A stretch of DNA of 64,000 nucleotides, taken from NCBI RefSeq assembly GCF_000025345.1, contig NC_013757.1:124001-188000 (forward strand), written 5' to 3'. Under the pieces are notes generated by a model, which ran no database searches, was not told where the DNA came from, and saw only the letters and a program-made list of their open reading frames with translations. The position numbers and the translations under genes are program-made. The DNA comes from Geodermatophilus obscurus DSM 43160. GTDB lineage: Bacteria > Actinomycetota > Actinomycetes > Mycobacteriales > Geodermatophilaceae. Of the stretch, positions 8,124-15,568 are shown piece by piece (position 1 is the stretch's first letter; the number at the start of each line of letters is the position of its first letter).

Positions 8124-10195
8124 CAGGCGTCCCTCTCGATCAGCAGGTTCCCGTGGCGGTCCACGGTCGCGCGGAAGCCGGGGTGCACCGGCACGGTCGA
8201 GCCGAACTCCTCGATCACCGCGGGGCCCGGCACCACGTCACCCGGCGCCAGCCGCGGCCGGTCGTACGTCGGCGTCTCCACCCAGTCGTCGTCGAAGAAG
8301 ACCGGCCGGGAGCCCGTGACGGCCCGGTCCGTCACGGGTCCGTCGGCCGGTGACAGCTCCACCAGGTCCGGACGGCGGATCGGCCCGATACCGCTCACCC
8401 GCAGGTTGACCCACTCGACGGCCTGGCGCGGGTCCTCGGCGAAGTCGTAGCCGTAGAGCATGCGGTGTGCGGCGTGGAAGCCCTGGCAGGCCTGGTCGAC
8501 GGCTGCCGCGTCCAGGTCGCCGTCCGCCACGGGCACGCGCACCTCGAACGCCTGGCCCACGTAGCGCAGGTCGGCGCTGCGCTGCACCCGCTGCCGGTCG
8601 CGGGGGAACCCCTCGCCGTCCAGCGCGGCCCGGGCGTCGTCCTCCAGCGAGGCGAACACCGACCGCACCCGGTCCAGGTCCAGGTCGGCGTGCCGGCTGA
8701 TCGCCGTCTGCACGTGGTCGTTGCGGACGTCGACGGTCAGCAGGCCGAACGCGCTGAGGTTGCCCGGGTCCGGCGGGACGAGGGTGCGCGGCAGGCCGAG
8801 GACGTCCATCAGCCGGCAGGCCAGCAGCGAGCCCGAGCCGCCGAACGTGGTCAGCGTGAAGTCGCGGACGTCGAGGCCCCGGGCGACGGTCACCTGGCGC
8901 AGCGCGTTGGCCTGGTTCCACGCGGAGATCTCCAGGATGCCGGTGGCGGTGCGCTCCAGGTCGAGGTCCAGCTCCTCGCCGAGCAGCTCCAGGCCGGCGC
9001 GGGCGGCGCCGACCGACAGCGGGATCTCCCCGCCGAGCAGGTGCGGCGGGATGCGGCCGAGCACCACGTGGGCGTCGGTGACGGTCGGCTCCGAGCCGCC
9101 GGACGGGTAGCAGATCGGCCCCGGGTCGGCGCCGGCCGAGCGGGGCCCGACCTTGAGCGTGCCCTCCGGTGACAGCCACGCGATCGAGCCGCCGCCCGCG
9201 CCCACGGTGACCACGTCGATCATCGGGATCTTCGACGGGTAGGCGCCGACCGAGCCCTCGGTGGTGACCGCCGGCTCACCGTCGACGACCACGGTGACGT
9301 CGGTGGAGGTGCCGCCGCCGTCGCAGGTGAGCACCCGGTCGAAGCCCGCCGCGCCGGCGACGAGGGCCGCGCCCAGCGCGCCGGCGGCCGGCCCGGACAG
9401 CACCGTGGTGATCGGCTGGTGCACGACCTCCTCTCCCGACAGCACGCCGCCGTTGCTCTTCATCACGTAGAACGGCACGCCCGGTGCGATGCCGTCGAGC
9501 CGCTCCCGGATCGCCGTCACGTACGCACCCACCCGCGGCTTGACCGCCGCGTCGACCAGCGTGGTCACCGACCGCTCGTACTCCCGGTACTCGCGCAGCA
9601 CCTGCGAGCTGGCGCTCACCACCGCGCCGGGGTGCTCCTCGCGCAGGACCTCGAGCACGCGGCGCTCGTGGGCGTCGTCCGCGTAGGAGTGCAGCAGGCA
9701 GACGCCGATCGTGCCGACCCCGGCGTCGCGGAAGAACCGGGCGGCGGCGCGGGCGTCCTCCTCGTCGAGCGGGCGGACCTCGGTCCCGCGGTGGTCGAGC
9801 CGGCCGCGCACGGTGCGGACCAGGTCGGCGGGGACGATCCGCGGCGGTTTGACCCAGAAGTAGCTGTTGCCGTACCCGTCGGGCACCGACTGGCGGGCGA
9901 TCTCCAGCACCGACTCGTAGCCCTCGGTGGTGAGGAAGCCGATCCGGTCGAGTTCCCCCTGGAGCAGCTGGTTGGTCGCGACCGTCGTGCCGTGGCTGAC
10001 CGCGGTCACCGCGCTGCCGTCGAGCCCGAGCAGGTCGAGCACCTTGCGGACGCCGGTGAGGAACCCCTCGGCGGGGTCGGCCGGGGTGGACGGCGTCTTG
10101 GTGGTCGTCGTCCGGCCGGTCGCCTCGTCCACCGCGACGACGTCGGTGAAGGTCCCGCCGGTGTCGATGCCGATGCGGACGCGGCGCGGCTCCAT
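8123..10195 (-). CDS. hyuA: Hydantoinase A/oxoprolinase family protein
   Basis: The 690-aa protein has the HyuA architecture: an N-terminal actin-like ATPase domain starting RIGIDTGGTFTDVVAVDEATG, the central hydantoinase A domain (DGGGTSTDV; YPSKIPMIDVVTVGAGGGSI), and a C-terminal acetophenone-carboxylase-like domain. It is the ATP-binding partner of the adjacent HyuB. The two genes form a two-cistron operon; no transporter or racemase gene flanks them, and the only catabolic gene nearby is the FAD-linked dehydrogenase 700 nt upstream, so the physiological substrate remains open. Confidence 0.88.
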   Translation of the reverse strand: MEPRRVRIGIDTGGTFTDVVAVDEATGRTTTTKTPSTPADPAEGFLTGVRKVLDLLGLDGSAVTAVSHGTTVATNQLLQGELDRIGFLTTEGYESVLEIARQSVPDGYGNSYFWVKPPRIVPADLVRTVRGRLDHRGTEVRPLDEEDARAAARFFRDAGVGTIGVCLLHSYADDAHERRVLEVLREEHPGAVVSASSQVLREYREYERSVTTLVDAAVKPRVGAYVTAIRERLDGIAPGVPFYVMKSNGGVLSGEEVVHQPITTVLSGPAAGALGAALVAGAAGFDRVLTCDGGGTSTDVTVVVDGEPAVTTEGSVGAYPSKIPMIDVVTVGAGGGSIAWLSPEGTLKVGPRSAGADPGPICYPSGGSEPTVTDAHVVLGRIPPHLLGGEIPLSVGAARAGLELLGEELDLDLERTATGILEISAWNQANALRQVTVARGLDVRDFTLTTFGGSGSLLACRLMDVLGLPRTLVPPDPGNLSAFGLLTVDVRNDHVQTAISRHADLDLDRVRSVFASLEDDARAALDGEGFPRDRQRVQRSADLRYVGQAFEVRVPVADGDLDAAAVDQACQGFHAAHRMLYGYDFAEDPRQAVEWVNLRVSGIGPIRRPDLVELSPADGPVTDRAVTGSRPVFFDDDWVETPTYDRPRLAPGDVVPGPAVIEEFGSTVPVHPGFRATVDRHGNLLIERDA

Positions 10196-10235
10196 GCCGG
10201 GATACCTTAGGGCTGAGATACCGGCGGTGGAAGCC

Positions 10236-10589
10236 TCAGACGGCAGCGACCGCGAGCGCGGTGGTGACGACGAAGAGCGCGACGCTCGACGGCCCGAGCA
10301 GCAGTGCGCCCAGCCGGACCGCGCGCAGCCGGTGGCGCCGGGCGGCGAGGACCACGAGCACCACCCCGGCCAGCAGCAGCCCGACCTGGACCAGCCACCC
10401 GGCGGTCAGCCAGGCGTTCGCCGCCCGGCACGGCGCGCACCCGGTCGAGGTGCAGTCGTGGGTGTTGGTGCAGTCGGTCATCACGCCGAAGCCGGCGCCG
10501 ACGCTGCCGAGGGTGGCGAGGAACAGGACGACGGCCAGCGACGCACCCAGCGCCGTCCGCACGGCGGCCGACGGCGGGTGCGCGGTCAT
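10236..10589 (-). CDS. Small Cys-containing membrane protein
   Basis: 117 aa with three predicted membrane helices: about 13-33 (LGASLAVVLFLATLGSVGAG), about 59-80 (LTAGWLVQVGLLLAGVVLVV) and about 92-115. Between helices 1 and 2 sits an extracytoplasmic-looking loop with four cysteines (CTNTHDCTSTGCAPCRAAN), probably disulphide-bonded or metal-binding. The gene is 40 nt behind the start of the hydantoinase operon but could be read with the acidic gene upstream. I do not recognise the family. Confidence 0.6.
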   Translation of the reverse strand: MTAHPPSAAVRTALGASLAVVLFLATLGSVGAGFGVMTDCTNTHDCTSTGCAPCRAANAWLTAGWLVQVGLLLAGVVLVVLAARRHRLRAVRLGALLLGPSSVALFVVTTALAVAAV

Positions 10590-10653
10590 GCGGGCACCTG
10601 CCAGGCCGGCGGGCCGCCGACCTGCGGGCCCGCCGGAGGACGTGTCGCCGGGG

Positions 10654-10854
10654 CTACCGCTCCTCGGTCCCGTCCTGGAGGGAGCCGGCCGAGCGGCCGG
10701 CGTCCTCGACCGCGGCGCCGGCGGGGTTCGGGCGTTCGACGTCGTCCGCCCCGGGGCGTTCGCCGTCGCCCGTGCCGGACTCGACGTCGCTGTCGTCGTC
10801 GAAGCCGCGCAGCGCGTCGTCAGGAGCCAGGAAGGCGTCGTCAGGACCGGTCAT
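10654..10854 (-). CDS. Small acidic disordered protein
   Basis: 66 aa from ATG 10854, preceded by GGGAGAGG at good spacing. Asp/Glu-rich (LRGFDDDSDVESGTGDGE), no hydrophobic core, likely disordered. The frame extends upstream to 10935 but the ribosome site favours the internal ATG. It resembles in composition the small genes at 5468 and 5751. Function unknown. Confidence 0.5.
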   Translation of the reverse strand: MTGPDDAFLAPDDALRGFDDDSDVESGTGDGERPGADDVERPNPAGAAVEDAGRSAGSLQDGTEER

Positions 10855-10939
10855 GGCCTCTCCCTCAGTCGATGTGGACGTTCTCGAGTAAGTACCCCAC
10901 GGGAGGCGGCCAGTCTCGACGGCCGCCGGCGCCACGGGG

Positions 10940-12307
10940 TCAGAGCACCTTGCCGGGGTTCAGGATGCCGAGCGGGTCGAAGACCTCCTTGATCTGCCGC
11001 TGCAGGCCGTAGGAGGTCTCGCCGAGCTCCTCCCGCAGCCACGCCCGCTTCAGGACGCCGACCCCGTGCTCGCCGGTGATCGTGCCGCCGAGGTCCAGTG
11101 CCAGCCGCATGATCGCGTCGAACGCCTCCTGGGCCCGTGCCGCGGCTCCCTCGTTCCCGCGCTCGAAGACCACGGTCGGGTGCATGTTGCCGTCGCCGAT
11201 GTGCCCCGGGCAGACGACCAGCACGCCGGTGTCGGCGGTGATCTTCTCCATGCCGAGCAGCAGGTCGACCAGCCGGGCCCGCGGGACGGCGACGTCGTCG
11301 ACCAGCGTCACGCCGAGCTCCTCGACCGCCGGGCCCACCAGTCGCCGCGCCTGCAGCAGCATCGCCGACTCCGCCGCGTCCTCGGCCACGGCGACCTCGG
11401 CGGCGCCGAACTCCGCGCAGATCGCCCCCATCGCCGCGACGTCGGAGGCGGCCAGCGGGCCGCGGTCGGACTGGGTGATCAGCATGGCCTCCGCGTCCAC
11501 GGGCAGGCCCATGTCGCGGTAGGCCTGGATCGCACGCAGGGAGGCGCGGTCGAGGAACTCCATGAGTGAGGGCCGCAGACCCGAGGCCATGATCCGGGTG
11601 ACCGCGGTCATGGCGTCGGTCGTCCGGTCGAACACCGCGGCCATGGTGAGCGCCGGCTCGGGTGCGGGCCGCAGGGCCAGCGTCGCCTCGGTGATCACCC
11701 CGAGGGTGCCCTCGGACCCCACCACCAGCCGGGTCAGGTCGTAGCCGGCCACGCCCTTCGCGGTACGCCGTCCGGTCCGCACCACCTCGCCGTCGGCCAG
11801 GACCACCTCCAAGCCGCGGACGAAGTCGGCCGTGACGCCGTACTTGACGCAGCACAGCCCGCCGGCGTTGGTGGCCAGGTTGCCGCCGATCGTCGACATC
11901 TCCCAGGACGACGGGTCGGGGGGGTAGAACAGCCCGACGTCGGCCACCGCGCGGGACAGGTCGGCGTTGACCACGCCCGGCTGGACGACGGCGACCTGGT
12001 CGACCTCGTCGACGGCGAGGATGCGGTCCATGCGCACCAGGGAGAGCAGCAGTGCGCCGTCCACCGCGTTGGCCGCGCCGGAGAGTCCCGTGCGGGCGCC
12101 CTGCGGCACCACCGGGACCCGGTGGCGGGTCGCCCAGCGCAGGACCGCCTGGACCTGCTCGGTGGTCGTCGGCCGGACGACGCCCAGCGGCCTGCCCGCC
12201 GGGCATGAGCTGGCGCTGTCGAACCGGTAGGCCTCGGTGGTCGCCTCGTCGGTGACGAGGACCCCCTCGGGCAGCTGGGCGGCCAGCTCCTGCATCGATG
12301 CGGTCAC
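10940..12307 (-). CDS. glcD: FAD-linked oxidase, glycolate/D-lactate dehydrogenase type
   Basis: 455 aa from GTG 12307, with GGAGG 8 nt upstream; longer reading frames upstream lack family sequence. N-terminal PCMH-type FAD domain ([45 protein letters not shown]) and C-terminal FAD-oxidase domain with the metal-binding motifs [12 protein letters not shown] and GEHGVG, ending in the typical [12 protein letters not shown]. Oxidises a 2-hydroxy acid (glycolate or D-lactate) and passes electrons to an acceptor. No GlcE or GlcF gene follows, so it more likely acts alone like D-lactate dehydrogenases. The symbol names the family, not a proven substrate. Confidence 0.85.
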   Translation of the reverse strand: MTASMQELAAQLPEGVLVTDEATTEAYRFDSASSCPAGRPLGVVRPTTTEQVQAVLRWATRHRVPVVPQGARTGLSGAANAVDGALLLSLVRMDRILAVDEVDQVAVVQPGVVNADLSRAVADVGLFYPPDPSSWEMSTIGGNLATNAGGLCCVKYGVTADFVRGLEVVLADGEVVRTGRRTAKGVAGYDLTRLVVGSEGTLGVITEATLALRPAPEPALTMAAVFDRTTDAMTAVTRIMASGLRPSLMEFLDRASLRAIQAYRDMGLPVDAEAMLITQSDRGPLAASDVAAMGAICAEFGAAEVAVAEDAAESAMLLQARRLVGPAVEELGVTLVDDVAVPRARLVDLLLGMEKITADTGVLVVCPGHIGDGNMHPTVVFERGNEGAAARAQEAFDAIMRLALDLGGTITGEHGVGVLKRAWLREELGETSYGLQRQIKEVFDPLGILNPGKVL

Positions 12308-12318
12308 GCTGCGACCTC

Positions 12319-12560
12319 CGTCTGGTCCGGTGTCCCGGCGGCGAGGTGCGGACGCGCGATGACGTCCACACCCGGGCGCGGACCTCGCTCCCGGGCTGCT
12401 GATCGAGGTGCAGCACCCTACGCTCGGCCGGGTGCAGCTCCCCGGGCCGCCGCTGCAGCTCGAGACACTCGACGGCCGTCCGCGTGGGCGGGCCCGGCAC
12501 GCGGCGCCCCCGCTGCTGGGGCAGCACGACGAGGAGGTGCGGCAGTGGCTGGCGCGGTGA
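12319..12560 (+). pseudogene. C-terminal remnant of a CaiB/BaiF family III CoA-transferase
   Basis: Two frames together give a recognisable CoA-transferase C-terminus. The first reads [15 protein letters not shown] (ending near 12381). After a frame change it continues [20 protein letters not shown] and later [18 protein letters not shown], ending at TGA 12558-12560. This matches the family pattern D-P-H-x-R-A-R-G-L-x-V-E-V-x-H-P-x-L-G-R-V, L-P-G-x-P, P-P-L-L-G-x-H-x-x-E-V. The rest of the gene is missing and the divergent FAD dehydrogenase starts just beside it. The remnant stop overlaps the GTG of the next gene, a relic of operon structure. Confidence 0.65.
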
Positions 12561-13444
12561 CGCACCTCGTCCGGCACCTGGCGGACGGGGTGCCACAGGT
12601 CGGCGTCCGGTCGGACGACGTCGTGCGCCCGGTCCCCGGGGTGGGCAGCATGGCCGAGCTGCTCGGGCAGTCCCTGGCCGCGGCACGGGACCGGGTCCTG
12701 GCCGCCGCGGGTGAGCCCGGCGTGCCGGTCGCGGACGTGCGGCTGCTGCCGCCGGTCGACGGGCTGACCGAGGTGTGGGCGTCCGGCGTGACGTACGAGC
12801 GGTCCATGGACGCGCGCGTGGAGGAGAGCCGGACGCAGGACGTCTACAGCCGCGTCTACGCCGCCGACCGCCCGGAGCTCTTCTTCAAGTCGGTCGCGTG
12901 GCGGGTGGTGACCGACGGCGAGCCGATCGCCGTGCGGCCGGACTGCTCGGTCACCGTGCCCGAACCGGAGCTCGCCGTGGTCGTCACGGCGACCGGCGAG
13001 GTCCTCGGGTACACGGTCTGCGACGACGTCTCCTCACGCGACATCGAGGGGGAGAACCCGCTGTACCTGCCGCAGGCCAAGGTCTACGCGGGCAGCTGTG
13101 CGCTCGCGACCGGCATCCGGCCGGCCTGGGAGGTGCCCGACTGGTCGCGGCTGGACGTCTCCGTGGCGGTGCTGCGCGACGGCGCGACCGTCTTCGAGGG
13201 CACGACGTCGACCGCCCGCATGCGCCGGACGGTCGACGAGCTGGTCGAGTGCCTGTTCCGCGCCCAGGACTTCCCCGCCGGCGCGGTGCTCTCCACCGGC
13301 ACCGGCCTCGTGCCGGGCCTGGAGTTCACCCTGCGGCCGGGGGACGTCGTGGACGTCGTCGTCGAGGAGATCGGCACGCTGTCGAACCCCGTCACCACCG
13401 TGGCCGAGGTCCGTGGCCGGGCGGCTCCGCGGGTCAGTCGCTGA
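12557..13444 (+). CDS. Fumarylacetoacetate hydrolase family protein
   Basis: 295 aa from GTG 12557. The FAA-hydrolase fold is marked by [13 protein letters not shown], the metal-binding [20 protein letters not shown] region, [20 protein letters not shown] and [20 protein letters not shown]. The family cleaves C-C bonds or isomerises 2-oxo acids (fumarylpyruvate, 2-keto-3-deoxy sugar acids, homoprotocatechuate intermediates). This one resembles the sugar-acid and 2-hydroxyhepta-2,4-diene-type members. The start overlaps the stop of the CoA-transferase remnant, so it once sat in a catabolic operon; GAGGAGG lies about 20 nt upstream, inside the remnant. Confidence 0.82.
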   Translation: MTHLVRHLADGVPQVGVRSDDVVRPVPGVGSMAELLGQSLAAARDRVLAAAGEPGVPVADVRLLPPVDGLTEVWASGVTYERSMDARVEESRTQDVYSRVYAADRPELFFKSVAWRVVTDGEPIAVRPDCSVTVPEPELAVVVTATGEVLGYTVCDDVSSRDIEGENPLYLPQAKVYAGSCALATGIRPAWEVPDWSRLDVSVAVLRDGATVFEGTTSTARMRRTVDELVECLFRAQDFPAGAVLSTGTGLVPGLEFTLRPGDVVDVVVEEIGTLSNPVTTVAEVRGRAAPRVSR

Positions 13445-14528
13445 CCTGCACCGCCTTCAGGGCCACCCCGCGGAAGGCGGCCAGCCGCTCGGCGGCCTCG
13501 GTGACCGCCTCCCGCGTCAGCGGCGTCCACAGCTCGACCGCCACGGTCAGCGACGAGCCGGCCTTGCGGGGCCGCCAGGTGCCCGCGACCTCGCCGTCCG
13601 CCAGCACCGCGCCGGGCCGGCCGAGCACCGGCCACAGCGCCTTGGCCCGGGCCGGGTCGTCCACCAGGAGCGGCCGGTCGCGGGCCTGCAGGAACAGGTC
13701 GAACGGGCCGAGCAGGATCACCCCGGTCGCTGGTGGCACGTCGGCGACCCTGGAGGCGTCCTCGGCGAGCAGCCAGCGCCGCTCGCCGCCCACCGGGACC
13801 TCGACGGCGTCCTCCGGCCAGCGGGCCTGCACGTCCCTGACCGGCGCGTCGAGGTAGCCGGCAACCAGCTTGGGGGTGGCCGGGCCGAGCAGCCGCAGGT
13901 ACCCGCGCACGACGTCGAGCCGCTGGGGCACCGTGTCGACGGGCGCCAGACCGGGCACCGGGCGCAGCACCGGCGGCGAGGTGCCCGGCTCCAGCTCCAG
14001 CCCGGCGCGCAGCGCGGCCAGCCGGAACGGCATCTCGTGGACGTGCGTGGCGTCGCACGGCCGGCAGAACCGCAGGTAGGGCTCGGGCAGCAGCTCGGTC
14101 AGCCGCCCGGACATCTCGCCCTTGACCATCGGGGCGGTCACCACCGACCGCATGGTCGCGGCCACGACGTCCAGGCCCTCGAGGTTGCTGATCCCCGCGG
14201 CCTTGAGCGGCTTGGCCGCGTCGAAGATGCGCTTGCCGGCGTCCGCGTCGGAGAACGGCGCGGTGGCCGCGGCGACCCCGGGCAGGTCGGCCCGCCGGTA
14301 CAGGTGCGGGGCGCCGCGGATCGTCCACACCGTGGCCAGCTCGTCGCCTCTCAGCGCCGCCACGTCGACGCCGCGCAGCGCGAGCGCCCACCGCCCGCCG
14401 TCCGTCCCGGTGTCCTGCACGCCGAGGTCGAGGACGGCGGTGTCGGCCAGGTCGCCGGAGGCACGGTCGAGCTGCTGGACGTGCACCCGCAGGTCGAGCA
14501 CCTGGCGGCGGGTGAGGGTCGCGGGCAC
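13434..14528 (-). CDS. Winged-helix DNA-binding protein of the AlkZ/HTH_42 type
   Basis: 364 aa from GTG 14528, 4 nt after the DUF1707 stop. Typical of the AlkZ-like family: [19 protein letters not shown] start, [27 protein letters not shown], then [23 protein letters not shown] winged helices and a C-terminal beta-barrel ([20 protein letters not shown]). Characterised members are DNA glycosylases that remove alkylated or cross-linked bases; the key Q-phi-Q-type motif of AlkZ is not obvious here, so enzymatic activity is uncertain. Convergent with the FAA-hydrolase gene, 11-bp overlap at the ends. Confidence 0.75.
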   Translation of the reverse strand: MPATLTRRQVLDLRVHVQQLDRASGDLADTAVLDLGVQDTGTDGGRWALALRGVDVAALRGDELATVWTIRGAPHLYRRADLPGVAAATAPFSDADAGKRIFDAAKPLKAAGISNLEGLDVVAATMRSVVTAPMVKGEMSGRLTELLPEPYLRFCRPCDATHVHEMPFRLAALRAGLELEPGTSPPVLRPVPGLAPVDTVPQRLDVVRGYLRLLGPATPKLVAGYLDAPVRDVQARWPEDAVEVPVGGERRWLLAEDASRVADVPPATGVILLGPFDLFLQARDRPLLVDDPARAKALWPVLGRPGAVLADGEVAGTWRPRKAGSSLTVAVELWTPLTREAVTEAAERLAAFRGVALKAVQVSD

Positions 14529-14532
14529 CGCG

Positions 14533-14961
14533 TCAGCGCCTCGGACGGCCGATGCCCACCACGTACAGGACGAGCAGGGCGGCACCGGGGACGCTCAGCC
14601 AGATCCACCACGGGTAGGTGTCGCCCTCGCTGGTGACCGTCACCAGCCCCCAGACCACCAGGTTCACCGCGGCGATGCTCGCCCAGACGATCATCAGCAC
14701 CCGCATCGCGGTGCCGTCGTCGTCGGAGAACCACCGGCCCAGCGGCGGCGGGGACGGCGGCTCGGGCGGGGGCTCGGGCAGGTCGCGGGTGATCCGCGAC
14801 AGCTCGCCGCGGGTACGGGCGGCCCAGGCCGACTGCACGCGGGTGTCGAACTCGTGCAGGTCGAGTTGGCCTGCGGCGACGGCGCGGCGCAGCCTCTCCT
14901 GGACGGCGGCCCGTTCGGGGTCCGACACGCGCAGCTCGTCGGGGTGTACCGGCTCGATCAC
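14533..14961 (-). CDS. DUF1707 membrane protein
   Basis: 142 aa. The N-terminal DUF1707 domain (about 5-60: HPDELRVSDPERAAVQERLR, GQLDLHEFDTRVQSAWAART) is followed by a Pro-rich linker (LPEPPPEPPSPPP) and two membrane helices (about 86-106 and 113-135). DUF1707 is an actinobacterial domain at the N-terminus of small membrane or envelope proteins; its role is undefined. Transcribed with the AlkZ-like gene 4 nt downstream. Confidence 0.78.
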   Translation of the reverse strand: MIEPVHPDELRVSDPERAAVQERLRRAVAAGQLDLHEFDTRVQSAWAARTRGELSRITRDLPEPPPEPPSPPPLGRWFSDDDGTAMRVLMIVWASIAAVNLVVWGLVTVTSEGDTYPWWIWLSVPGAALLVLYVVGIGRPRR

Positions 14962-15014
14962 GTGCCGATCGTGGCACCGCGACCGGACGCTGTGGGACGT
15001 GCGACGTGCGGTCC

Positions 15015-15064
15015 GGCTCCTGCGGTGCTGTCACCGCTCCTGCGGTGCTGCAGTGCCGCAGGAG
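15015..15064. repeat. Direct repeat with inverted copy
   Basis: GCTCCTGCGGTGCTG occurs twice (15016-15030 and 15036-15050), and CTCCTGCGG at 15037-15045 is matched by CCGCAGGAG at 15056-15064, giving a 9-bp stem around CTGCAG. It sits between the end of the MarR gene and the start of DUF1707, both on the minus strand, so it could be a terminator of the first or an operator of the second. No T-run. Confidence 0.45.
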
Positions 15065-15089
15065 CGTGCGGGAGACCGCAGGACCGGCT

Positions 15090-15506
15090 TCAGTCGGCGA
15101 GGGTGCGCAGGATCCGGGCCAGGGTGGCACGGTCGGCGGCGTCGAGGCGGGCGAACAGGTCGCGGTTGTCGGCGGCCCGGGCGGCGGCGATCTCCTGCTG
15201 CACCAGGCGTCCCCCGGCGGTCGGCGTGAGCACCACCGCCCGCCGGTCGGTCGGGTCCGGCGTGCGCTCTACCAGGCCGCGGGCCTGCAGCGCGTCGGCG
15301 ACCTCGGTGGCCGAGCGCGGGGCGATGTGCAGCGCCTCCGCCAGGTCGGACAGCCGCATGCCGGCGCGGTCGGTGACGACGCGCAGCGCGCGGGCGTGGT
15401 GCGGGGAGAGGTCCCAGGGCGCCAGCGTGTCCCGCCACCGCCGGCGCTGCCCGCGGGCGGCCCGCACGAGCAGCTCGCCCAGCGCCTCGTCGTCGTCCTC
15501 CGGCAT
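15090..15506 (-). CDS. MarR-family regulator, divergent from ABC exporter
   Basis: 138 aa with a standard MarR core: LSPHHARALRVVTDRAGMR, LSDLAEALHIAPRSATEVAD (recognition helices), then the wing with PTDRRAVVLTPTAGGRLV and a dimerisation helix. It is divergent from a full ABC exporter with 62 bp between starts. That gap carries two CCTCA/TGAGG inverted repeats, the usual layout of a MarR protein repressing itself and an efflux pump. Ligand unknown. Confidence 0.88.
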   Translation of the reverse strand: MPEDDDEALGELLVRAARGQRRRWRDTLAPWDLSPHHARALRVVTDRAGMRLSDLAEALHIAPRSATEVADALQARGLVERTPDPTDRRAVVLTPTAGGRLVQQEIAAARAADNRDLFARLDAADRATLARILRTLAD

Positions 15507-15536
15507 GCGGGGATCCTACCGGCGACCGTCAGGTTC

Positions 15537-15566
15537 CCTCATGGTGAGGTAGCCTCAGTACTGAGG
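15537..15566. promoter_or_regulatory. Double CCTCA/TGAGG palindrome in MarR-ABC intergenic region
   Basis: CCTCA-TGG-TGAGG (15537-15549) is followed after TAG by the perfect 14-bp palindrome CCTCAGTACTGAGG (15553-15566). Alternating arms could pair in several ways. The second palindrome runs into GAGGAGG, the ribosome site of the exporter, so binding or hairpin formation here would directly affect exporter expression. Likely operator of the adjacent MarR. Confidence 0.6.
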
Positions 15567-15568
15567 AG

